Notes: generated by a model not told the origin, from the sequence alone. A stretch of DNA of 64,000 nt from Bacillus spongiae (GCF_037120725.1 NZ_JBBAXC010000016.1:1-64000), one strand, 5' to 3'. Counted from the first letter of the stretch, positions 36,575-47,661 are shown. Numbers and translations are program-made.

Positions 36575-38965
36575 ATGAAGCGTAGACAATTTGTAAGTGT
36601 AGCTACGGCTGCTGTTTTGTCCTTGGGAGCATTTGTCGCTCCTGCATCTACGAATGCTATGAATATGACCTCTACAAAAGTTGAAACAGCGAAGGCAACA
36701 ACAGTTGAATCCTACTATTCTGTTGGAAGTCCAATAGATTTAGGAATTGCGAATGAAGATCGGTTAATTGAAATGCTTAAGGAAAGTGGAAAAATATCCA
36801 AGGATGCAACGGTTGTAGAAGCAGAAGAAGCTGTAAAGGATTATTTGAAGAAAGCTTCAGATAAAGCTGAGAAACAAATGAAGCTTGACGCTGAATTAGA
36901 TGAGAAAGATGATAAGCTTAGTAAGAAAATTAAAGAGGAGCTACATAAAAAGCCCTTCAAGGATTGGTTAAAAGACAAGCTTAGTAAATGGAAAAAGCGA
37001 CATCCAGAAAACCTAGTAGAAGAGTCTTATGATGGTGATGTACGTGAAGACAAACTACTTATTCTATTAATGGAATTTCCTGACTTTAAAGCAAATGACA
37101 TAAATCCTGAAGATACGGATATGTATTACGAAGATTATGTAAAGGAACATTACGAAGATATGGCCTTTGGTGAAAACGGATATGAAGGGCCAAATGGTGA
37201 GAACTTAATATCCATGAAACAATACTATGAGCAACAATCTGGTGGCTCTTATACTGTAAGTGGTGAAATAGCTGGCTGGTATGAAGCGGAAAATCCGGCA
37301 GCATATTATGGAGCAGAAACGGCAACTAGCAATGATGTTGATGCTCGTTCCCTAATTAAGGAAGGTTTGGATGCTGCTGCAGCGGACCCAAATGTTGATT
37401 TATCTGAATTTGACCAAGAGGACCGATATGACCTTGATGGTGATGGAAACTACCGTGAGCCAGATGGGTTGATCGATCATTTAATGGTTCTTCACTCTTC
37501 TGTAGGACAAGAAGCAGGTGGTGGTCAATTAGGAACAGACGCAATTTGGTCACATCGTTCACAATTATATGATGTTTACCCAATTGATGGTACACAAACA
37601 GATATTCCATACTGGGGTGGTTCGATGGCTGCCTTAGATTATACGATGGTACCAGCTGACGGGGCTGCGGGAGTCTTTATTCATGAATATGCTCATGATT
37701 TAGGATTGCCTGATGAATATGACACAGATTATACAGGCGAAGGAGAACCTGTTTCCTTCTGGTCTGTTATGTCAAGCGGTAGCTGGGCAGGTGAGATTCC
37801 AGGTACAGAGCCTCCTGGCTTCAGTCCATATGCGAGAGAATATTTACAAGCAGCACAAGGTGGGAACTGGCTTAAATATGAAGAGATAGATATTGACGAA
37901 ATAGATCGTAAAGGAGTAGAGGCTATTCTTGACGAGGGAGCGTCAAAAGGAACCAATCTTGATGCACTAAAAGTGAATCTTCCTCAAAAGGAAACGGTCA
38001 TTAACACACCGGCAACTGGTTCATATGAATACCATAGCCAAAGCGGTGATTACTTAAATAATGATATAATTACAACCGTTGATTTAACTAATGCTACTAG
38101 TGGTGCATTAAATTTTAAAGCATGGTATCAGATTGAAAAAGATTGGGATTATGGATCAGTAAAAGTGAAGGATGGAGATGCAGATTGGGTATCAATCCCG
38201 GGGAATATTACAACAACGGAAAATCCTAACGGACAAAACCCAGGATATGGTATTACTGGTTCTTCTAATGGATGGATTGATGCTAGCTTTGATTTAAGTG
38301 CATATGCTGGGAAAGAAGTTCAAGTGGCCATTAATTATGAAACGGATCCTGCTGTAGCAGAGGCTGGCTTATACGTAGATGATCTACAAGTGGTCGTCGA
38401 TGGAGACGAAGTATTGTTTGATGGAGCTGAAGGTGAAGCAGTTGTTCAACTGAATGGATTTGAAAAATCGAACGGTATTAAATTCACTGACCAATATTAT
38501 TTATTAGAGTGGAGAACACATAACGGTGTTGATGAAGGGCTTAGCCATATTCGTCGTAGTGGTAAACAATTTGCCTTTAATGAAGGGTTAGTAGTTTGGT
38601 ATGTTGATGATAGCTATGACGACAACTGGGTTGGCTTACACCCTGGTGAAGGATTCTTAGGGGTAGTAGATGCTGATCAACGAACGCTCAAATATAGTGA
38701 TGGAACTGTAGCTCCAACGATTTTCCAAATTTATGATGCAGCGTTTAACAATAAAAGACAAGATAGGTTGAACTTAGATTTTGGTGATTTGAGATTAAAA
38801 GATTACTTTACAATTCGCAAACCATTATTTGATGATAAGAGGAATTACTTAAATGAAGGCCTGCCAGATGCAGGACGTAATATCCCGAATTTCGGCTTAA
38901 AAATTCGTGTAATGGGACAAAGTCATGACGGTAAAGTTGCAAAAATACAATTATCCAAAAAGTAA
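36575..38965 (+). CDS. Secreted M6 metalloprotease, immune inhibitor A family (copy 1)
   Basis: A 796-residue exported protease: signal peptide about 1-28 (cut near ASTNA), charged prosequence to about 150, catalytic domain with the zinc motif HEYAHD (His370, Glu371, His374) in a GLPDEYD context, an EF-like calcium loop DLDGDGNYREPD (286-297), then beta-rich C-terminal domains with the VNLPQ...YEYHSQSG start. InhA proteins cut host and matrix proteins and antimicrobial peptides. The gene is one of two very similar copies flanking ytpB. AAGGGGGAAA precedes the ATG. Confidence 0.92.
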   Translation: MKRRQFVSVATAAVLSLGAFVAPASTNAMNMTSTKVETAKATTVESYYSVGSPIDLGIANEDRLIEMLKESGKISKDATVVEAEEAVKDYLKKASDKAEKQMKLDAELDEKDDKLSKKIKEELHKKPFKDWLKDKLSKWKKRHPENLVEESYDGDVREDKLLILLMEFPDFKANDINPEDTDMYYEDYVKEHYEDMAFGENGYEGPNGENLISMKQYYEQQSGGSYTVSGEIAGWYEAENPAAYYGAETATSNDVDARSLIKEGLDAAAADPNVDLSEFDQEDRYDLDGDGNYREPDGLIDHLMVLHSSVGQEAGGGQLGTDAIWSHRSQLYDVYPIDGTQTDIPYWGGSMAALDYTMVPADGAAGVFIHEYAHDLGLPDEYDTDYTGEGEPVSFWSVMSSGSWAGEIPGTEPPGFSPYAREYLQAAQGGNWLKYEEIDIDEIDRKGVEAILDEGASKGTNLDALKVNLPQKETVINTPATGSYEYHSQSGDYLNNDIITTVDLTNATSGALNFKAWYQIEKDWDYGSVKVKDGDADWVSIPGNITTTENPNGQNPGYGITGSSNGWIDASFDLSAYAGKEVQVAINYETDPAVAEAGLYVDDLQVVVDGDEVLFDGAEGEAVVQLNGFEKSNGIKFTDQYYLLEWRTHNGVDEGLSHIRRSGKQFAFNEGLVVWYVDDSYDDNWVGLHPGEGFLGVVDADQRTLKYSDGTVAPTIFQIYDAAFNNKRQDRLNLDFGDLRLKDYFTIRKPLFDDKRNYLNEGLPDAGRNIPNFGLKIRVMGQSHDGKVAKIQLSKK

Positions 38966-39416
38966 ACAGATTTAGCGGTCGTTTTAGTTCATAGACAAAC
39001 CCCACTTCCATCTTGGTGAAAGTGGGGTTTGTCACATTTCTTCGTTATTTTCTAAGATGTTCAAAAGGCATAGAGTGCTTGACTTGTGTATTTTGCTTGG
39101 TCGTTAATCTGTATTATAAGAAGTGGACGAATCATGATAAAGGGAATGAAAGTTGCTAGACTAGCGGGAATGCCATAAGATAGAGAAAAAAGTTGTTTCA
39201 TGAAATTTCCATAGCAATTAAATAATTGGTACGATTGTTTAAGAAAGTGTTTTTCCTCAAAATAGTGATAAACTTTCAGCCTTATTTTTAGGTTGGTTTA
39301 TTATGTTGAAGGTTATAAGTGTTACGTACAAAATGTTCCATTAGATTTTATAGTGGCGATATGTGCTAGGTATCTTGAGTTAATGGTCAATATACTAATA
39401 ACGATGAGGTGGATAT
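38966..39416. other. Intergenic region before ytpB
   Basis: It contains the terminator of the protease gene at 38995-39035. In the remaining 380 bases I recognise no gene; a ribosome site GAGGTGG leads into ytpB. Confidence 0.4.
38995..39035 (+). terminator. Intrinsic terminator after M6 protease copy 1
   Basis: ACAAACCCCACTT and AAGTGGGGTTTGT form a perfect 13-bp stem with a 12-base loop. The T-tract after it is weak. Confidence 0.7.
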
Positions 39417-40481
39417 ATGTCAATTCCCGTTCGGCCAATCTCTTTAATGGCGTCTGTGTATCGAAAGGTTTTCCCGCTTGTCCATAAGGAGTTGCGTTAT
39501 TGGAAAAAAAGAGCGATGTCAATTCCGGATCCTGAATTAAGGACACAAGCGTTACAAAGTATCGAATCGAAAACATTTCACTGTGAAGGTGGATCAATAT
39601 TAGCATTATTAGCAGGAGACAGGCTAGAAGAAGCAGTAAAATTTATTGTTGCCTATCAAACCATAAGTGACTACCTTGATAATTTATGTGACAGAAGCAA
39701 TTCCTTAGACCCCAATGATTTTGCCGCCCTTCATGAATCAATGATTGACTGTTTATCAATTGATGAAGAAACAAAAGACTATTATCGATTTAGAGGGGAT
39801 GTAAGTGATAATTATTATTTGAGAGATTTAGTTTTAACTTGCCAAAATGTTCTACAGGGAATGGAGCCTTATCACCATATTCGGCCATTTTTAATTGAAT
39901 TATGCCAATATTATTGTGACTTACAGGTACATAAGCATGTTCGTGTAGAGGAAAGGGAAGATAGGCTACAATCATGGTTTCAGCAGCATAAGCAAGCGTT
40001 GCCAGAAATGGATTGGCATGAATTTTCAGCTTGTAGTGGGTCAACTTTAGGAATTTTTTGTCTAATATCCTATGCCTTATCCCATCACTTTGAGCCAAAA
40101 TTCGGGTCTATCGTACGCAACGGATATTTTCCTTATATACAAGGGTTACATATATTACTCGATTATTTTATTGATCAAGAAGAAGATATAAAGGAAGGAG
40201 ATCTGAACTTTTGCTTCTACTATCAAAATAATCAGGAATTATTTGAGCGACTGCAATATTTTATTGAGCAGGCGGATGAACAAACGAAGCATCTTCCACA
40301 CCGTCAATTTCATCGCTTAATAAATAGAGGGTTATTAGGTGTGTACCTTTCGGATGAAAAAGTAGCAGAACAGAAAGAGGTAAAACGTCTAGCAAAGAAA
40401 ATGATTCGAAAAAGTGGATTCATCTCACAATTCTTTTATTTCAATGGACGTTTATATCGTAAATTTCAAAGACATTCCTAA
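39417..40481 (+). CDS. ytpB: Tetraprenyl-beta-curcumene synthase YtpB
   Basis: A DUF2600-type large terpene cyclase of 354 residues. In B. subtilis it converts tetraprenyl diphosphate to tetraprenyl-beta-curcumene, the precursor of sporulenes. The Asp-rich motif DYLDNLCD (85-92) and the second helix motif GSTLGIFCLISY are visible. GAGGTGG precedes the ATG. In B. subtilis ytpA lies beside it; here that partner is missing and protease genes flank it. Confidence 0.92.
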   Translation: MSIPVRPISLMASVYRKVFPLVHKELRYWKKRAMSIPDPELRTQALQSIESKTFHCEGGSILALLAGDRLEEAVKFIVAYQTISDYLDNLCDRSNSLDPNDFAALHESMIDCLSIDEETKDYYRFRGDVSDNYYLRDLVLTCQNVLQGMEPYHHIRPFLIELCQYYCDLQVHKHVRVEEREDRLQSWFQQHKQALPEMDWHEFSACSGSTLGIFCLISYALSHHFEPKFGSIVRNGYFPYIQGLHILLDYFIDQEEDIKEGDLNFCFYYQNNQELFERLQYFIEQADEQTKHLPHRQFHRLINRGLLGVYLSDEKVAEQKEVKRLAKKMIRKSGFISQFFYFNGRLYRKFQRHS

Positions 40482-40507
40482 TACTAAAATAGCAATTGCA
40501 AATAAGT

Positions 40508-40534
40508 AAAGCGACTTTTTGGTCGCTTTTTTTG
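40508..40534 (+). terminator. Intrinsic terminator of ytpB
   Basis: AAAGCGAC and GTCGCTTT pair with a six-base loop followed by TTTTTG. Confidence 0.85.
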
Positions 40535-40802
40535 TGTGATGTTTTTTTGTTGAATGATGAAAGAAAGGAGGGTCACCAGTACGATGAAAATGAATGATAA
40601 TTTAAGAAAAAAGTATTTTTATGCGGATTAATAGGAAAAAGATTTACATATTGACAGTACTTAGGTTGAAGTTGGATGAGAAATTGTCATTTAAAAGGTC
40701 ATACGTTTCCTTATTTTGTAACGAATATTTACAAAAATATGTAAAATATATAGTACATAAGATTCATAAATGTCGGAATTTTTTAAAAGGTTATAGGAAT
40801 AA

Positions 40803-40894
40803 ATAATCAAAAATAACTGAAAATAATGACTCTTCTAATAATGTATATTATACTAATCTAGTAGTTTATTAGTATATTTTAAGGGGGAACCTGA
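40803..40894 (+). repeat. Duplicated upstream region, copy 2
   Basis: Near copy of 36485-36574, including the AATAACTGAAAATAATGAC segment, TACTAATC-TAGTAGTTTATTAGT and AAGGGGGAA before the ATG. The duplication that made the two proteases therefore included their control region. Confidence 0.75.
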
Positions 40895-43303
40895 ATGAAG
40901 CGTAGAAAATTTGTAAGCGTAGCAATGGCTGCGGCTTTGTCACTAGGGGCATTTGTTGCTCCCGCATCTACCAATGCAATGAATTTGACTTCAACAAAGA
41001 TTGAAGCGGCTAAGGCAAAAACAGCCGAATCTCATGACCAATCTCATCATTCTGTCGGAGGTCCAATAGATTTAGGTGTTGCGAATGAAGAGCGTTTAAT
41101 AGAAATGCTTAAGAAAAGTGGAAAATTGGCAACAGATGCAACGGGTGAAGAAGCTGAAAAGGCTGTAAAAGATTATTTGAAGGAAGTTTCAAAAAAAGCT
41201 GAAAAACAGCTGAAAAATGATGGTGAATTAAGCGAGCAAGAGCATAAGTTAAACAAAGAAAAAGAAAAGCTTCAAACAAATGCTTTTACTAATGGAAATG
41301 GAAATAAATTAGGGAAAGCGAAAAAGAATGCACCAGGCAATCTTGTAGAAGAGAATTACGAAGGTGAAGTACGTACCGATGAAGTTCTTGTTCTTTTAGT
41401 GGAGTTCCCTGATTTTAAAGCAAATGACATGAATCCTGAAGATACAGATATGTATTATGCGGATTATGCGAAAGAGCATTACGAAGATTTAGTATTTGGT
41501 GAGAATGGATATGAAGGTCCAAATGGTGAGAACTTAATATCCATGAAACAATACTATGAGCAGCAATCTGGTGGTGCTTATACGGTTGATGGCGCAGTAG
41601 CTGGTTGGTACGAAGCGGAACATCCTGCTGCTTATTACGGTGCAGCAAATGGTGACAGCAATGACACGGATGCACGTTCACTTGTAAGAGAAGCGCTTGA
41701 TGCAGCTGCAGCTGATCCAACTATTGATTTAGCCGATTTTGATAAAGAAGATCGATACGATCTTGATGGAGATGGAGATTTACGTGAGCCAGACGGTTTA
41801 GTTGACCATTTAATGATTGTTCACTCTTCTGTTGGACAAGAAGCAGGTGGCGGTCAATTAGGTGAAGATGCGATTTGGTCTCATCGCTGGAATTTAGGCG
41901 GAGTGTATGGAATTGAAGGTACAGAAACAGATGTTTCATATTGGGATGGTTTGATGGCTGCGTATGATTACACAGTTCAGCCAGCAGACGGAGCAGCGGG
42001 AGTCTTCTCTCACGAATACGCTCATGATTTAGGATTACCGGATGAATATGACACTCAGTATACAGGACAAGGTGAACCTGTTTCTTATTGGTCACTAATG
42101 TCTAGTGGTAGCTGGGCAGGAATAATCCCAGGAACAGAGCCAACAGGCTTCAGTGCATGGGCGAAGGAAGAATTACAAGCGTCAATGGGCGGTAACTGGT
42201 TACATGGTGGAGAAATTAATATTGAAGACCTAGACGGTAAAGGACTTGAAGCGGTTCTTGACGAGGGTGTGTCAAAAGGAACAAATCTTGATGCTTTAAG
42301 AGTGAACCTTCCTCAAAAAGAACAAGTAATTAACACACCGGCGACTGGTTCTTATGAATACCACAGTCAAAGTGGACATGACTTAGATAATAGCTTAGTT
42401 ACAACGGTTGATTTAACGAACGCTACAAGTGGTGCGTTAAACTTTAAAGCATGGTACCAAATCGAGCAAGGTTGGGATTTTGGTTCAGTACAAGTAAAAG
42501 ACGGAAATGATGATTGGGTAGCAATTCAGGGTAATATTACAACAACAGATGATCCTCATGGACAAAATCCAGGACACGGTATTACCGGTTCTTCAGATGG
42601 TTGGGTTGATGCTAGCTTTGATCTAAGTGCATATGCTGGAAAAGAAGTTCAAGTGAAAATCAACTATTGGACTGACCCTGCAGCAGCTGAGGCTGGTCTA
42701 TATGTAGATGATGTACAAGTAGTTGTTGATGGTGCTGAGGTATTATTTGATGGAGCTGAAGGGGAAGCAGTAGTTGACCTAGACGGTTTCGTAAAAACAG
42801 ATGGTAAGTTCTTCTCTGACCACTACTATTTATTAGAGTGGAGAACACATAACGGCGTTGACGAAGGACTTAAGCATATTCGTCGTGGCGATAGCTTAAT
42901 GACTTTTGATGACGGATTAATTGTTTGGTATGTTGATGATAGCTATGATAACAACTGGACTGGCGCTCATCCTGGTGAAGGATTCTTAGGAGTAGTAGAT
43001 GCTGACCAAAAGACTTTATATTGGAGTGATGACAGTGTAGCTTCTACTCGCTACCAAGTTCATGATGCAGCATTTAGCCTAGATAAGTCAGAAAAAATGT
43101 TCTTAGACTATTCTGATCTTCTTGGCATCACGCTTACAGACAACTATACTAAGCGTAATCCATTATTTGATGATAGCAAGAACTATTTAAATGCTGGCCT
43201 TCCAGATGCAGGACGTAATGTTCCGAATTACGGATTGAACATCCGTGTAACAGGACAAAGTGCTGATGGTAAAGTTGGTAAAGTATTATTATTCAAGAAA
43301 TAA
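40895..43303 (+). CDS. Secreted M6 metalloprotease, immune inhibitor A family (copy 2)
   Basis: An 802-residue paralogue of the protein at 36575, with the same order of parts: signal peptide 1-28, prosequence with a Lys/Glu-rich helical part, catalytic zinc motif HEYAHD (His373 to His377), calcium loop DLDGDGDLREPD and C-terminal domains. Long stretches are identical at protein and DNA level, while the prosequence (about 105-150) differs most. AAGGGGGAACC precedes the ATG. Likely co-regulated with copy 1. Confidence 0.92.
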   Translation: MKRRKFVSVAMAAALSLGAFVAPASTNAMNLTSTKIEAAKAKTAESHDQSHHSVGGPIDLGVANEERLIEMLKKSGKLATDATGEEAEKAVKDYLKEVSKKAEKQLKNDGELSEQEHKLNKEKEKLQTNAFTNGNGNKLGKAKKNAPGNLVEENYEGEVRTDEVLVLLVEFPDFKANDMNPEDTDMYYADYAKEHYEDLVFGENGYEGPNGENLISMKQYYEQQSGGAYTVDGAVAGWYEAEHPAAYYGAANGDSNDTDARSLVREALDAAAADPTIDLADFDKEDRYDLDGDGDLREPDGLVDHLMIVHSSVGQEAGGGQLGEDAIWSHRWNLGGVYGIEGTETDVSYWDGLMAAYDYTVQPADGAAGVFSHEYAHDLGLPDEYDTQYTGQGEPVSYWSLMSSGSWAGIIPGTEPTGFSAWAKEELQASMGGNWLHGGEINIEDLDGKGLEAVLDEGVSKGTNLDALRVNLPQKEQVINTPATGSYEYHSQSGHDLDNSLVTTVDLTNATSGALNFKAWYQIEQGWDFGSVQVKDGNDDWVAIQGNITTTDDPHGQNPGHGITGSSDGWVDASFDLSAYAGKEVQVKINYWTDPAAAEAGLYVDDVQVVVDGAEVLFDGAEGEAVVDLDGFVKTDGKFFSDHYYLLEWRTHNGVDEGLKHIRRGDSLMTFDDGLIVWYVDDSYDNNWTGAHPGEGFLGVVDADQKTLYWSDDSVASTRYQVHDAAFSLDKSEKMFLDYSDLLGITLTDNYTKRNPLFDDSKNYLNAGLPDAGRNVPNYGLNIRVTGQSADGKVGKVLLFKK

Positions 43304-43314
43304 TTCAGAGTAAG

Positions 43315-43342
43315 CGATCGCTTTCGAGCGATCGTTTTTTTG
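43315..43342 (+). terminator. Intrinsic terminator after M6 protease copy 2
   Basis: CGATCGCT-TTCG-AGCGATCG is a perfect eight-bp stem with a stable UUCG loop followed by seven T. Confidence 0.93.
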
Positions 43343-43425
43343 TTTTTTTAAAAGCATATTATTTTTTTTCTCATCAAGCATTGGATATAATAATGGTCAT
43401 CCAAAATAAAAGGAGTTGTTCTCGA

Positions 43426-44430
43426 ATGACCTTAAAGCTGAGTGTATTAGATCAATCACCGATTGCAGAAGGCATTTCTCCAAGTGAAGCACTTCAGCAA
43501 ACGACAAAGCTCATTCAACATGTCGAAAAGCTAGGATTCCATCGTTTTTGGGTGTCAGAACACCATAATACGCCAACGCTAGCAGGATCCTCACCAGAAA
43601 TACTTATTGCTCACTTAGCTGCAAATACGGAAAAAATTAAAGTAGGTTCCGGAGGGGTAATGTTGCCACATTACAGTCCGTTTAAAGTAGCTGAAAATTT
43701 TAAAGTGCTAGAAGGGTTACATCCAGGACGAATTGACCTTGGTCTTGGCAGAGCCCCAGGAGGGATGCCCCGAGCGACTTTAGCTTTAAACCGTGGAAAG
43801 CATCGTGATATTAACGAATTTCCTGATCAAATTGAAGAGCTACAGTATTATTTACATGATTCTCTTCCTGAAAATCATCCTTATTATGGATTGAAGGCAA
43901 CGCCACTTATTCCTACTGTCCCCGAAATGTGGTTATTAGGTTCAAGTGCATCAAGTGCAATGCTTGCTGCAAATAAAGGGTTACCATATACCTTTGCTCA
44001 GTTTATTAACGGGAATGGTGGCTCACACTATATGCAGCATTATCGACAGCAGTTTCGTCCAAGTAAGTATTTCCAAGAGCCAAAGGGAATCGTCGCGGTC
44101 TTTGTTATTTGTGCAGAGACAGATGAAGAAGCAGAACGAATCGTATCGAGTGTTGATTATGCCATTTTGATGTCAGAACAAGGAGTAAAATCGAATGGGG
44201 CACCTTCACCCGAAAAAGCACTCTCCTATTCTTACTCTTCTTATGAACTAGCTCGTATACAAGAAAATCGCAAAAGAATGGTTATTGGCAGTCCAAAAAA
44301 AGTTAAGGAACAGCTGCTCGCTTTAGCTTCTTTGTATGAAACAGATGAAATCATGGCCGTAACGATTACCTATGATTTTGAAGATAAATTGAAATCCTTT
44401 GAGTTGCTAGCGAAAGAGCTACTAGATTAA
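43426..44430 (+). CDS. LLM class flavin-dependent oxidoreductase
   Basis: A 334-residue luciferase-like monooxygenase family protein. The family pattern is clear: LDQSPIAEG at the start, GFHRFWVSEHHNTPTLAGSSP (42-62), VGSGGVMLPHYSPFKVAENF and GRIDLGLGRAPGG. Such proteins use reduced flavin, but specific substrates are rarely known. AAAGGAG is nine bases before ATG 43426; an in-frame ATG upstream has no ribosome site. Monocistronic. Confidence 0.88.
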   Translation: MTLKLSVLDQSPIAEGISPSEALQQTTKLIQHVEKLGFHRFWVSEHHNTPTLAGSSPEILIAHLAANTEKIKVGSGGVMLPHYSPFKVAENFKVLEGLHPGRIDLGLGRAPGGMPRATLALNRGKHRDINEFPDQIEELQYYLHDSLPENHPYYGLKATPLIPTVPEMWLLGSSASSAMLAANKGLPYTFAQFINGNGGSHYMQHYRQQFRPSKYFQEPKGIVAVFVICAETDEEAERIVSSVDYAILMSEQGVKSNGAPSPEKALSYSYSSYELARIQENRKRMVIGSPKKVKEQLLALASLYETDEIMAVTITYDFEDKLKSFELLAKELLD

Positions 44431-44469
44431 GATTCGAATAAAGCTTGATTGGATATTACAAAAACAAAA

Positions 44470-44510
44470 AGAAGCCATTTTGAACAAACAAGTTCAAAGT
44501 GGCTTCTTCT
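44470..44510. terminator. Intrinsic terminator after the LLM gene
   Basis: AGAAGCCATTTTGAAC and GTTCAAAGTGGCTTCT form a 16-bp stem (one G-T) with a six-base loop followed by a pyrimidine tract. Confidence 0.85.
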
Positions 44511-44741
44511 ACTATTCTACCTATGTTATGTCGTAATTGCTCCTATGGTCACCCATGTTGAAATTTTATCTGGATGCTATTCTTTAAATAGTCGGGGGAA
44601 GACGTCCGGGATTGTTGGACTTCACTGTCACCCAACTTGTATAAAGACATTACAAGATAAACAGAGGTACCGATAAAGTGATTTTTTAATTCTTCGTTAG
44701 TCTTGTCTCTCATTTCAGTACGAATTGAAAGTATACATGTT
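44511..44741. other. Intergenic region between convergent genes
   Basis: No gene or further terminator is recognised here. Confidence 0.35.
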
Positions 44742-45512
44742 CTATTTCAAGTTTTTTAAAGATACTTTTGCAGATAGTTTGACAACCCTTTTTCTAGACA
44801 ACAATCTAGAAGATTGTGCTAAAAAATAGTTTTTCTTACCATCAACTGCAAAGCTCTTTCCATTTTCAATTCCTCGTAAAGCAGTTTGAACAACTTGTTT
44901 TGGTGTTCTAGTCACACTTGGAGTCTTATCTCCAGCTGCTTCAAAGAAATTTGTATTGGTCGCTCCCGGACAAATGGCAAAGAAGGTAATTCCTTTCGAT
45001 CGATACTCTTCTGCTAAAGATTCAGTAAAGGATAATACAAATGCTTTCGTAGCAGAATATACCGCCATATATGGAACAGGTTGAAAAGCAACTAGAGAAG
45101 CAACATTGATAATTGTTCCTGCCCCTCTTTTAACCATTGATGGAAGAAATTCATGAGTAAGATCAACAATTGACTGGACATTCACTGTTACTTGCTTATG
45201 ATCGATTTCTTTTTCATTATTCAAAAATTCACCTGATGTTGCAAAACCAGCATTGTTTACTAAATAATCAATAACTAGTCCTTTTTCTTTAATTGTTTCA
45301 CTGATATCTTTTGCAGCATACTCTACGCTTAAATCAGCTGTTATTACCGTTGCTTTCACTTTGTATTTTTTCGTAATATCTTCAGCTAATTTATCAAGTG
45401 CAGTTTTTGTTCTTGCTACTAATACTACATCCATCCCTTTTTCTGCTAATTGATAAGAAAATTCTTTTCCTATACCTGAAGAAGCTCCTGTAATTAACGC
45501 TGTTTGTTTCAT
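44742..45512 (-). CDS. Short-chain dehydrogenase/reductase
   Basis: A 256-residue classical SDR: cofactor motif TGASSGIG (8-15), NNAG (86-89), catalytic Ser139 and YSATK with Tyr152 and Lys156. The Arg34 after the second strand suggests NADPH use. Substrate unknown; closest in style to the DltE/YqjQ group of Bacillus. AAAGGGGAAAATT precedes the ATG. It lies 56 bases after an ArsR-type gene and is probably in its operon. Confidence 0.88.
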   Translation of the reverse strand: MKQTALITGASSGIGKEFSYQLAEKGMDVVLVARTKTALDKLAEDITKKYKVKATVITADLSVEYAAKDISETIKEKGLVIDYLVNNAGFATSGEFLNNEKEIDHKQVTVNVQSIVDLTHEFLPSMVKRGAGTIINVASLVAFQPVPYMAVYSATKAFVLSFTESLAEEYRSKGITFFAICPGATNTNFFEAAGDKTPSVTRTPKQVVQTALRGIENGKSFAVDGKKNYFLAQSSRLLSRKRVVKLSAKVSLKNLK

Positions 45513-45568
45513 AATTTTCCCCTTTCAACTTTCAATATATTTTTAATTCAGCATTTAATGAAATATTA

Positions 45569-45871
45569 TTAAGTACACTCTTTTTCTACAATATTTAGTA
45601 AATTTTTCAATTGATGAATCGATTCAGTTAGCGATAGGGTATAGAATCTTTGTGTTCCTTTTTGCTCTATGTTCACTAAGCGATTGTCTCTTAACATTTT
45701 TAAATGATGAGAAATTGCTGGTCTGGACAAGCTCAAGTGACTGGTTATCTCATTTACGGATAATCGTTCATGTTGAGCGAGTAATAAAATAATATCTTGT
45801 CTTGCAGGGTCACTAAAGATTTGTAATAAAGACCTACATTGACGAAATACAATTAAGGCTTCCTCTGACAC
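45569..45871 (-). CDS. ArsR family winged-helix repressor
   Basis: A 100-residue regulator with winged helix at about 15-85 (DPARQDIILLLAQHERLSVNEITSHLSLSRPAISHHLKMLR). It lacks the CxC metal pair in the recognition helix, so metal sensing by the usual ArsR site is unlikely; this fits the SdpR-like group beside SDR genes. The start is GTG, nine bases after AAAGGAGG. A perfect inverted repeat 36 bases upstream is its likely operator. Confidence 0.88.
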   Translation of the reverse strand: MSEEALIVFRQCRSLLQIFSDPARQDIILLLAQHERLSVNEITSHLSLSRPAISHHLKMLRDNRLVNIEQKGTQRFYTLSLTESIHQLKNLLNIVEKECT

Positions 45872-45906
45872 TCAAATCCTCCTTTATTAAAATATTTTTA
45901 TAACGT

Positions 45907-45934
45907 TTATTAGTTTAAAAGTTTAAACTAATAA
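45907..45934. promoter_or_regulatory. Probable ArsR operator, perfect inverted repeat
   Basis: TTATTAGTTTAA (45907-45918) and TTAAACTAATAA (45923-45934) are exact complements separated by four bases. The site lies just upstream of the ArsR-SDR operon, as expected for autoregulation. Confidence 0.7.
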
Positions 45935-46028
45935 TAAACACCTCTTTACAAATTGTCAACTATTTAGAAAGCATAGAATGGGTTAAAAACCTTTTTTGCA
46001 ATTATTAGTGAAATAGATTAGGAACAAA

Positions 46029-46073
46029 TAAAGAAGCACATTTCTGTATAAAAGAAACCTGCTTCTTTATTTT
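46029..46073. terminator. Terminator after ytqB
   Basis: TAAAGAAGCA and TGCTTCTTTA form a perfect ten-bp stem with a loop of 21 bases and T-rich sequence on both sides. It ends ytqA-ytqB on the minus strand. Confidence 0.75.
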
Positions 46074-46126
46074 AGATGATTGTGCTCATATAACAATGTC
46101 AATAATGTCAGTAGAAGAAGAGTAAG

Positions 46127-47661
<1,535 letters not shown>

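Larger units (their letters stand above)
40482..40894. other. Intergenic region between ytpB and M6 protease copy 2
   Basis: After the ytpB terminator, AAAGGAGGGTCACC at 40562-40577 is a strong ribosome site followed by a 15-codon frame (MKMNDNLRKKYFYAD, 40584-40631) and then stops. This may be a decayed gene start or a leader peptide. The rest is the protease upstream region. Confidence 0.4.

Noticed and set aside
40621-40806. 61-codon frame upstream of M6 protease copy 2
   Set aside because: No ribosome site, odd composition, and it runs into the duplicated promoter region.
43315-43342. CGATCG-rich hairpin as a regulatory palindrome
   Set aside because: The UUCG loop and seven following T make it an ordinary terminator.
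44449-44676. 75-codon frame after the LLM gene
   Set aside because: It covers the terminator hairpin and has no ribosome site.
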